In this document: piece by piece, positions 44,313 through 51,095 of the stretch | Position numbering within the stretch: the stretch's first letter is position 1 | How the letters are laid out: every line of letters begins with the position of its first letter | Assembly: GCF_039543525.1 (NCBI RefSeq) | Contig: NZ_BAABJX010000057.1 | Location: forward strand, 1-64,000 | Reading direction: 5' to 3' | DNA from: Algivirga pacifica | GTDB lineage: Bacteria; Bacteroidota; Bacteroidia; Cytophagales; Flammeovirgaceae | Length of the DNA stretch: 64,000 bases | Notes under the pieces: generated by a model | The model's input: only the letters and a program-made list of their open reading frames with translations | Told to the model about the DNA's origin: nothing | Databases searched by the model: none | Made by a program: the position numbers and the translations under genes

Positions 44313-45665
44313 ATGAACACATACATCGAACAAAACAAAGAGCGCTTCCTTGAAGAGCTATTTGAACTACTTAGAATACCATCAGTCAGCACGGATTCTA
44401 AATACCGTGGTGATCTTCGCAATGCCGCACAGTTTCTTGCGGACAAACTAACTGCAGCAGGTGCTGACAATGTAGAACTTTGCGAAACACCTGGAAATCC
44501 TATTGTTTACGGAGAGAAAATGGTCGATCCATCTAAGCCTACTGTATTGGTTTACGGACACTATGATGTACAACCTGCTGATCCATTGGAACTATGGGAC
44601 ACTCCTCCATTTGAACCTGAGATTCGCAACGACAAGATCTATGCCAGAGGTGCTTGTGATGACAAAGGGCAAATGTATATGCACGTAAAGGCCTTTGAAA
44701 CCATGATGGAAACAGGCAACCTAGACTGCAACGTCAAGTTCATGCTAGAAGGAGAAGAAGAGATTGGTTCTGTTCACCTAACTGATTTTGTCATCAATAA
44801 CAAAGAGAAGTTAGCCGCAGATGTTATTCTAATCTCTGACACAGGAATGATTGCCAACGACACTCCTTCTATCACTGTTGGCCTAAGAGGCTTAGCTTAC
44901 ATGGAAGTAGAAGTAACTGGCCCTAACAGAGACCTACACTCAGGACTTTACGGAGGTGCTGTAAAGAACCCTATCAATGCTTTGACTGAAATGATTGCTA
45001 CCCTTATTGATGACAAGGGACATATCACAGTTAAAGGTTTCTATGACAACGTACAAGAAGTTTCTGCTGAAGATCGTGAAGCAATGGCTAAAGCTCCATT
45101 CAGCCAAGAGAGATATAACAATTCTATTGGTATCCCTGCAGCTGTTGGTGAAGAAGGCTACAGCACAGTAGAAAGACAAACCATTCGCCCAACACTAGAT
45201 GTAAATGGCATCTGGGGTGGTTATATAGGAGAAGGAGCAAAAACAGTTATTGCCTCTAAAGCTTACGCTAAGATTTCTATGCGTCTGGTTCCAGGACAAT
45301 CTTCTGACGAGATCTCTAAGAAGTTTGCAGAGCACTTTATGTCTATTGCACCTGAAGGAGTTACAGTAAAAGTAACGCCACATCACGGTGGTGAGCCGGT
45401 AGTAATCCCTACAGACTCTAAAGCATATATCGCTGCCAGCAAAGCTTATACAGATACTTTTGGTAAAGAGCCTATCCCTATGAGAGGAGGTGGTAGTATT
45501 CCAATCGTCGCAATGTTCAAAGATCAGTTAGGCCTTGACTCTATCATGATGGGCTTCGGTTTGGACTCTGATGCGATCCACTCACCAAACGAGCACTTTG
45601 GGGTATTCAACTATATGAAAGGTATTGAGACGATTCCGTTGTTCTATAAGTACTTTGGAGAGTAA
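44313..45665 (+). CDS. M20-family metallo-dipeptidase
   Basis: A 450-aa cytosolic peptidase of the CNDP/DapE superfamily. Metal-site motifs are VYGHYDVQP (His and catalytic Asp), GACDDKGQ (bridging Asp), EGEEEIGS (catalytic Glu with ligand Glu), and the later SDTGM Asp and DAIHSPNE His. The lid domain includes GPNRDLHSGLYGGAVKNPIN. It should cleave dipeptides with two divalent metals. There is no signal peptide. It is expressed alone, with a TAGTTTTG -7 box upstream and a strong terminator downstream. Confidence 0.94.
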   Translation: MNTYIEQNKERFLEELFELLRIPSVSTDSKYRGDLRNAAQFLADKLTAAGADNVELCETPGNPIVYGEKMVDPSKPTVLVYGHYDVQPADPLELWDTPPFEPEIRNDKIYARGACDDKGQMYMHVKAFETMMETGNLDCNVKFMLEGEEEIGSVHLTDFVINNKEKLAADVILISDTGMIANDTPSITVGLRGLAYMEVEVTGPNRDLHSGLYGGAVKNPINALTEMIATLIDDKGHITVKGFYDNVQEVSAEDREAMAKAPFSQERYNNSIGIPAAVGEEGYSTVERQTIRPTLDVNGIWGGYIGEGAKTVIASKAYAKISMRLVPGQSSDEISKKFAEHFMSIAPEGVTVKVTPHHGGEPVVIPTDSKAYIAASKAYTDTFGKEPIPMRGGGSIPIVAMFKDQLGLDSIMMGFGLDSDAIHSPNEHFGVFNYMKGIETIPLFYKYFGE

Positions 45666-45730
45666 ATTAATTTTTAATGATTAATTTTCAATGTGCATGA
45701 TATCGTTTCCGGCTAATGGAAACTGATAGT

Positions 45731-45768
45731 AAAAAAGCCATCCTGTGTAAGTAGGATGGCTTTTTTTT
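45731..45768 (+). terminator. Terminator of the M20 dipeptidase gene
   Basis: Stem AAAAAAGCCATCCT/AGGATGGCTTTTTT with a short loop, followed by T8. It lies 66 bp after the stop. Confidence 0.9.
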
Positions 45769-45962
45769 GTTCATGGTGTTTAATTGAGCTTCGCTCGTTC
45801 ATGTTGTTTAGTTGTGTTTATTGTTTACTTGTTTAATTGAGCTTCGCTCAATGACTATATTTCGTATATATAACTGAAGTTACATCTCACGAAAGCGAAG
45901 CTTTCAAGAAAACAATAAACTAAACAATATGAACGAGCGAAGCTCAACTAAACAGTATGAAC

Positions 45963-45999
45963 AAAAAAAGGCTTCAGTGCGAGCACCGAAGCCTTTTTT
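45963..45999 (-). terminator. Terminator of tuf
   Basis: The stem AAAAAAGGCTTC/GAAGCCTTTTTT has an inner GTGC/GCAC pair. On the minus strand a T run follows. It shows that the transcription unit ends after tuf. Confidence 0.9.
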
Positions 46000-46025
46000 A
46001 TATTGTCTATGATAGACAGGTGAAA

Positions 46026-47204
46026 TTAGTCAAGGATTTCAGTTACCTGACCTGCACCTACTGTTCTACCACCTTCACGGATCGCGAAACGAAGCGACTG
46101 CTCCATAGCGATTTCCTTCTGAAGATCAACAGTAATAGTGATGTTATCACCTGGCATTACCATTTCGATTCCGTCAGGAAGAGCGATAGTACCAGTTACG
46201 TCAGTTGTACGGAAGTAGAACTGAGGGTTGTAACCAGCGAAGAAAGGAGTGTGACGTCCACCTTCTTCTTTCGAAAGAACGTAAACCTCTGCCTTAAACT
46301 TCTTGTGAGGAGTTACAGAACCTGGCTTACAGATTACCATACCTCTCTTGATTTGCTCTTTGTCGATACCTCTAAGAAGGATACCAACGTTATCGCCAGC
46401 CTCACCTCTATCTAGGATCTTACGGAACATCTCTACACCAGTACATGTAGAAGTCAATTTGTCACCAAGACCTAGGATCTCAACTGCATCACCAGTGTTA
46501 ACCACACCTTTCTCGATACGACCAGTCGCTACAGTACCACGACCTGTGATAGAGAATACGTCCTCTACTGGCATCAAGAAGTCTTTGTCAACATCACGCT
46601 CCGGAAGTGGAATGTGGTTGTCAACATTTTCCATCAACTCATCAACAGTAGCTACCCAAGTATCGTCACCGTTCAATGCACCTAGTGCAGAACCTCTGAT
46701 GATTGGAGAGTCACCGTAACCTTTGCTTTCTAGCTCTTCAGCTACTTCCATCTCAACAAGCTCTAGCATCTCCTCATCGTCTACCATGTCACACTTGTTC
46801 AAGAACACTACCATTTTAGGTACACCAACTTGTCTTGCAAGAAGGATGTGCTCTTTAGTTTGTGGCATAGCACCGTCAGTTGCTGCTACTACAAGGATAG
46901 CGCCGTCCATCTGTGCAGCACCAGTTACCATGTTCTTAACGTAGTCAGCGTGACCTGGACAGTCAACGTGTGCGTAGTGTCTGTTCTCCGTTTGGTACTC
47001 GATGTGAGAAGTATTGATAGTGATACCTCTTTCTTTTTCCTCAGGAGCGTTATCGATAGAAGAGAAGTCTCTGTTTTCTGCAAGACCTTTACCTGCAAGT
47101 ACAGAAGAAATCGCTGCTGTCAAAGTTGTTTTACCGTGGTCAACGTGACCAATTGTACCGATGTTCAAGTGCGGTTTCGAACGGTCAAAGGTTTCCTTAG
47201 CCAT
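46026..47204 (-). CDS. tuf: Elongation factor Tu
   Basis: A 392-aa translation GTPase carrying aminoacyl-tRNA to the ribosome. GTIGHVDHGKTTLT (G1) is near residue 17, with RGITINTSH (switch I), DCPGHADYV (G3), NKCDMVD (G4) and domain II/III signatures such as GTVATGRIEKG and HTPFFAGYNPQFYFRTTDVT. The gene follows tRNA-Tyr and tRNA-Gly on the same strand, the usual Bacteroidota arrangement, but ends in a terminator. The normal continuation tRNA-Trp-secE-nusG-rplKAJL-rpoBC is missing. Confidence 0.98.
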   Translation of the reverse strand: MAKETFDRSKPHLNIGTIGHVDHGKTTLTAAISSVLAGKGLAENRDFSSIDNAPEEKERGITINTSHIEYQTENRHYAHVDCPGHADYVKNMVTGAAQMDGAILVVAATDGAMPQTKEHILLARQVGVPKMVVFLNKCDMVDDEEMLELVEMEVAEELESKGYGDSPIIRGSALGALNGDDTWVATVDELMENVDNHIPLPERDVDKDFLMPVEDVFSITGRGTVATGRIEKGVVNTGDAVEILGLGDKLTSTCTGVEMFRKILDRGEAGDNVGILLRGIDKEQIKRGMVICKPGSVTPHKKFKAEVYVLSKEEGGRHTPFFAGYNPQFYFRTTDVTGTIALPDGIEMVMPGDNITITVDLQKEIAMEQSLRFAIREGGRTVGAGQVTEILD

Positions 47205-47331
47205 CTTTAAATAAGAATTAATTTAAATTAAACTGATTTCGAACTCAATTAAAGAGTGGTGTAGTAAGTTGTGTTTGTTTGCTCCTTTAAAAGACACAGC
47301 TAAACACCTCATACATCCACCGTTCTTATTT

Positions 47332-47407
47332 TGGAGCGGGCGACGAGGCTCGAACCCGCGACCTGCAGCTTGGAAGGCTGCCGCTCTACCAACTGAGCTA
47401 CGCCCGC
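47332..47407 (-). tRNA. tRNA-Gly(TCC)
   Basis: A 76-nt cloverleaf with acceptor GCGGGCG/CGCCCGC, anticodon stem GCAGC/GCTGC, loop CTTCCAA (anticodon TCC) and encoded CCA. It lies 127 bp before the tuf start in the same unit. Confidence 0.96.
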
Positions 47408-47423
47408 TTATAAATAAGAATCG

Positions 47424-47506
47424 TGGAGGGAGTAGGATTCGAACCTACGAAGACATAAGTCAGCGGAGTTACAGTCCGCCCCAGTTGGCCACTTTGGTAT
47501 CCCTCC
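47424..47506 (-). tRNA. tRNA-Tyr(GTA)
   Basis: An 83-nt class II tRNA with long variable arm, acceptor GGAGGGA/TCCCTCC and anticodon loop CTGTAAC (anticodon GTA). CCA is not encoded. It is the first gene of the tRNA-Tyr/tRNA-Gly/tuf unit. Confidence 0.96.
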
Positions 47507-47626
47507 ATTACAAGAAAAAACGCATCATAACACTGTCTATTCCTGTTCAATGCTGCAAGGTACACCTTACAATCCAATTGAACAATGATAAACTGTGAAT
47601 AATCATGTTCTTACCTTTTCGGAGTG

Positions 47627-47657
47627 CAAATGTATATGCTTTTTTATAAACTTCAAA
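47627..47657 (-). promoter_or_regulatory. Promoter of the tRNA-Tyr/tRNA-Gly/tuf unit
   Basis: On the minus strand TTTG (47654-47657), a 19-bp spacer, then TACATTTG (47627-47634). It is identical in design to the tRNA-Glu and tRNA-Thr promoters. It lies about 121 bp before tRNA-Tyr, leaving a leader of roughly 110 nt. Confidence 0.75.
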
Positions 47658-47790
47658 TAGTTCGTGTTTTTTTTGTTGATTTGTTACGTTAATCCATTGA
47701 TATGGTCATTTTTGCTATCTGAAGATAGTATTTATAGGAATACAATCCTTTTTATTCTATTTTTTTATAAAATTATTCACTTTTGTGTTT

Positions 47791-49131
47791 ATGGTTAGAC
47801 TAGACTTCACCGAACTACTTCTGCTACCAATCTTTTTTGCACTGATTCTATTGGCAGGAAAGTTACTGGAAACAAGGCTTACCCATGCACAGAATCGACG
47901 CATTTACTGGCAGGGCTTACTCATTAAACAAGTGGGGGCGCTATTTTTTGCTCTCGTGTATCTCTTTTATTACGGAGGAGGAGATACCACGGTATACCAC
48001 CACGATGCCAAGATTATCCAAGAAGCTTTTTGGAGTAACCCCATTACAGGAATAAAAATTCTCTTGTACAATGTCGGTGATCGTTGGGATGCAGACACCT
48101 ACGCTTACCTCAGAAATATGTGGATGGACAACCGAACCTCCAACTGGACTACAGCCAAGATTACAGGCTTTGTAGAGATCTTTACCTTGGGTACTTTTCT
48201 TCCGGCTAGTCTTCTTTTTGGCTTTTTCTCTTTCCTAGGTATTTGGAAACTCTATCAGTTCTTTCTGCAATTTTATCCCCAATACCCGAAATGGTTAGGG
48301 TATAGTATGCTCTTTATCCCCTCTTGTGTCTTCTGGAGTTCAGGCATTATCAAGGAAACACTCACCTCAGCGGCCGTAGGCTTCTTTGTCTATTATTTCT
48401 GTGAATTATTTTGTCATAAGCGAAGAATCCTATTCTCTGTTTTTGTGCTCCTATTATCTACATGGATACTCAGAGACATTAAAAGCGTCACCCTACTAGC
48501 CTTACTTCCTGGATTATTAATCTGGCTATTATTTAAATACCAAGATCGTCTCTTCCCAAGCAATAGTCTTAAAGGATTACTTGTTATTTCATCCCTATTG
48601 ATTTTTGTAGGAGGAATGGTATTAGCAGGAAGGGATATTAGCAATCAACTAGAATCTCAGGAAGAGTTCGCCGCTCTTCAGTACCAACTCAAGGCTACTC
48701 ATTATGACCACGGAGGGCGAACGAAAGGACATGGAGGGGGAGAAGCATCCTCCTACCAGTTAGATTGCGCCAATGACCTTAGTTTTTTGGGAATGGTCTA
48801 TTGTATTCCTTCCGCTATTAATGTCACCTTATTTCGCCCCTACCCTTGGGAGGTCAACAAAGCCTTTACCAGATTGATGTCTCTGGAAGGAGTCGCCTTA
48901 ATGTTCTTCACCTTACTAGCTTTATTCAAAAGTAACGTTAATAGTATCAAGTCCCTGACAACCAATCCAGAGATACTGATGGCATTGAGCTACACTATTA
49001 TCTTTGGTTTTATAGTAGGTCTATTTTCTTTCAACTTTGGAGTACTCACCCGCTTTAAAGCACCTATGATGCCTTTTTATGTAGCCATGCTTGTGCTGAT
49101 CTACCAACGAGCAGAGAGCAGGCGAAATTGA
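47791..49131 (+). CDS. Polytopic membrane protein at the edge of the polysaccharide locus
   Basis: A 446-aa protein from ATG 47791, with about ten hydrophobic helices (LLLLPIFFALILLAGKLL, GALFFALVYLFYYGGGDTT, LLFGFFSFLGIWKLYQFF, and so on). A long hydrophilic loop (about 280-330) holds DHGGRTKGHGGGEASS, and a W-rich segment (WDADTYAYLRNMWMDNRTSN) follows the second helix. Such proteins flank exopolysaccharide clusters in Bacteroidota and may be polymerase or glycosyltransferase-like (GT-C), but no diagnostic motif is visible. It converges on the first glycosyltransferase gene across a heptamer array. Confidence 0.7.
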   Translation: MVRLDFTELLLLPIFFALILLAGKLLETRLTHAQNRRIYWQGLLIKQVGALFFALVYLFYYGGGDTTVYHHDAKIIQEAFWSNPITGIKILLYNVGDRWDADTYAYLRNMWMDNRTSNWTTAKITGFVEIFTLGTFLPASLLFGFFSFLGIWKLYQFFLQFYPQYPKWLGYSMLFIPSCVFWSSGIIKETLTSAAVGFFVYYFCELFCHKRRILFSVFVLLLSTWILRDIKSVTLLALLPGLLIWLLFKYQDRLFPSNSLKGLLVISSLLIFVGGMVLAGRDISNQLESQEEFAALQYQLKATHYDHGGRTKGHGGGEASSYQLDCANDLSFLGMVYCIPSAINVTLFRPYPWEVNKAFTRLMSLEGVALMFFTLLALFKSNVNSIKSLTTNPEILMALSYTIIFGFIVGLFSFNFGVLTRFKAPMMPFYVAMLVLIYQRAESRRN

Positions 49132-49169
49132 GGCTTTTCTGTAAAATTGCTAGTGCAGAAGGTGGTTAA

Positions 49170-49217
49170 TTTTCAATGATTAATTTTCAATTTTCAATTA
49201 TTTACTACTCACTGCCC
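49170..49217. repeat. TTTTCAA/TGATTAA and CAGTGAG heptamer array overlapping a glycosyltransferase stop codon
   Basis: TTTTCAATGATTAATTTTCA leads into TATTTACTACTCACTGCCCA with a 7-nt step. The minus-strand TGA stop at 49209-49211 and the final codons (NSGQ) lie inside the CAGTGGG/CAGTGAG part. The same two families occur in the same order at 51022-51095. Confidence 0.85.
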
Positions 49218-50288
49218 ACTGTTCATTAATTCTAAAAAGTTGTCTTTATTGGACTGTACTGAATAATGCTCTTCTATCTTCTTACGGGCCTTCTCTCCCA
49301 TTTGATGGAGAACTTCCGGGTTTTCTAATAAATAAACTAATCGATGTTCCCAATCTTTTGGAGAGCAACAGATAAACCCATTCTCCTGATGGTCCACAAT
49401 TTCCTTATTGACTCCAACGGGAGATACCAGTGCCGGAATTCCCAATGCCATATATTGCAAGGCTTTGAAGCCGCACTTTCCTTTTGCCCACTTATCCTCT
49501 GTCAGAGGCATAATACCCATATCAAACTGCATCAAGTCCTGAATCTCTGTTTCCTTTTTCCAGGGCTGAAATACCATTGACTTTAGTTTTAGATCCGGTG
49601 CTTCATTGGAAATCACCCTAAACTCAAAGTCATACCTTTCCTCCAAGTCTTGTAAAATCGGTTCTAGCAACTTTAAATAGATAGAAGTGGTTAAAGTACC
49701 TGTCCACCCTATGATGGGCTTCGTATTCTTTTTTTGAGGATATAAGATTGGGTTATGGTACCCTTCTGTATCAATTGTCGTAGGGTTGATGATCACGTTG
49801 GAGTTAAATGACTTGGCATAAGCTGCCAGGTACTCATTCCCTGCCGACACCTTATGGCTCCATTTGATGATAAAGGGTACCTTGTGATACCATTTCAGCC
49901 AATGAAAACGAGCATTATGCTCAGAATAATTGGGCAACCATATGGCATCATCAAAATCATAGATAATTTTTTTCCCCAACACCTTCGCTAAAAACCATTC
50001 AAATACAGGAGGACCAATATGGGATGCTTCTCGATGAAGAAAAACACAATCATACTGATAAGCCTTTAACATCAATAACTTCCTACGACCAAAGGCCTTT
50101 ATAATCCCAAATGCTTTTTGAATAAAATGCCCTGGTTTATGCAGGATATTCCATGTAGAAAGATCAATAAAAGGAGCATAGGTATAGGTGTGACCTGCTT
50201 CTTCCAAAAAGTCTAAATATTGTTCGAAACGAAATCGCTGAGAGGGAGCAATCGTAGGGGGATATGGTGCGAGGATTAGAATATTCAT
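49209..50288 (-). CDS. GT4-like glycosyltransferase
   Basis: A 359-aa GT-B glycosyltransferase. The N-terminus MNILILAPYPPTIAPSQRFR is the usual first Rossmann strand. A DFDDAIWLPNYSEHN segment and the C-terminal donor domain (PIIGWTGTLTTSIYLKLLEP, then KCGFKALQYMALGIPALVSP with the GT4-type Glu/Lys region replaced by Lys) follow. It probably adds a sugar to the exopolysaccharide repeat unit. It is the last gene of the visible locus and is separated from the rest by the RloA/RloB module. Confidence 0.85.
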   Translation of the reverse strand: MNILILAPYPPTIAPSQRFRFEQYLDFLEEAGHTYTYAPFIDLSTWNILHKPGHFIQKAFGIIKAFGRRKLLMLKAYQYDCVFLHREASHIGPPVFEWFLAKVLGKKIIYDFDDAIWLPNYSEHNARFHWLKWYHKVPFIIKWSHKVSAGNEYLAAYAKSFNSNVIINPTTIDTEGYHNPILYPQKKNTKPIIGWTGTLTTSIYLKLLEPILQDLEERYDFEFRVISNEAPDLKLKSMVFQPWKKETEIQDLMQFDMGIMPLTEDKWAKGKCGFKALQYMALGIPALVSPVGVNKEIVDHQENGFICCSPKDWEHRLVYLLENPEVLHQMGEKARKKIEEHYSVQSNKDNFLELMNSGQ

Positions 50289-50325
50289 TATATGTTGAAT
50301 TATTTTTTTCGTAAAAATAATATTT

Positions 50326-51030
50326 TTACGGGGGTGACCAATGATAAAACCGTATCCATTCCCTCAGTTCCTCCACCAATACATGTACACGGGTCGATGG
50401 GTTTGCCTCAATCACAGGTTTTCCTTTATGATAAATCAATAACTGTTTAGCTCGATCAACGGCTTTTTCTTCTATTCCCAATTTATCTACCATATCCAGA
50501 ATACGAACATTCCCATGTACATAATTATAGCGAGCAAATCGGCCTCCAAACTTCCGTACCTCTTCCTGCAGTTGCCCATAAATCCATTTCCGTGGAATAG
50601 GCTCTTCTGCCGGAAGATCCATAAAATGCAATAATAACCATAACTCAAACACTTCATTACTATAAGCTATATGCATCTTTTCCTCCTTGGCAATCTTCAA
50701 AGCCTTCTCAAAGCGTACCCGTTTACTGGTATTAATATCCGCATCATCCTTATCAAATACGACCCATACAAAATCAATCTCTCGCTTGGCTTCATACTGT
50801 AGCTCTTGCTTATACGTGATTGCCTTCTGAACTACTCCTAATGGATCCCTGCCCGTTCCTACTGCCCTTAAATATAGGGTATCCGGTGGAAAGGCCTGAG
50901 CAAAACCATTAAAGTAAGCAGGCTCCGTATTCTTGTCCTCACAAACAATCAGAAAATACTGCTTATAGGTGCGGATACGGTGGGGACGGGTGATATGGTC
51001 TCGGGTTGTGCGCAAATTTTTAATTTTCAA
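50326..51030 (-). CDS. RloB-like protein (putative TOPRIM-type nuclease) of an RloA/RloB module
   Basis: A 234-aa protein of the RloB family. The family signature YFLIVCEDKNTEPAYFNGF (Glu31) and VWVVFDKDDAD (Asp93, Asp95) give the E plus DxD pattern of a TOPRIM metal site. NEVFELWLLLHF follows near residue 125. RloB partners the AAA15-type ATPase RloA in loci first noted near restriction-modification genes and widely suspected in phage defence. The only possible upstream start is TTG at 51030, immediately behind an in-frame stop, and it lies in a TTGAAAATTAA heptamer repeat, so the start is less certain. The partner ATPase gene is 60 bp upstream. Confidence 0.8.
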   Translation of the reverse strand: MKIKNLRTTRDHITRPHRIRTYKQYFLIVCEDKNTEPAYFNGFAQAFPPDTLYLRAVGTGRDPLGVVQKAITYKQELQYEAKREIDFVWVVFDKDDADINTSKRVRFEKALKIAKEEKMHIAYSNEVFELWLLLHFMDLPAEEPIPRKWIYGQLQEEVRKFGGRFARYNYVHGNVRILDMVDKLGIEEKAVDRAKQLLIYHKGKPVIEANPSTRVHVLVEELREWIRFYHWSPP

Positions 51031-51095
51031 TGATTAATTTTCAATTATTTATTCCTCACTGTTCACTGCCCATTGCTCACTGTTCTCTGTTCACT
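51022..51095. repeat. Heptamer array spanning the RloA stop and RloB start
   Basis: Read on the minus strand the array steps CAGTGAA, CAGAGAA, CAGTGAG, CAATGGG, CAGTGAA, CAGTGAG, GAATAAA, TAATTGA, AAATTAA, TCATTGA and AAATTAA without breaking the 7-nt phase. The TGA stop of the ATPase gene is in the first unit, and the TTG start of the RloB-like gene is in the penultimate unit. Confidence 0.9.

Larger units (their letters stand above)
45666..46025. repeat. Convergent spacer: two terminators around a long GAGCTTCGCTC-family inverted repeat
   Basis: TTTTTAATGATTAATTTTCA runs at 45670. After the first terminator, GTTCATG/GTGTTTA/ATTGAGC/TTCGCTC heptamers repeat twice (from about 45769). They pair imperfectly over about 75 bp with the segment ending at 45965. 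Exact GAGCTTCGCTC copies are at 45786 and 45839, and the complement is at 45935. Confidence 0.85.

Noticed and set aside
47205..47331. tRNA-Thr between tRNA-Gly and tuf, as found in some Bacteroidota
   Set aside because: The 127-bp spacer contains no cloverleaf; the tRNA-Thr genes of the window are in the 30-kb array instead.
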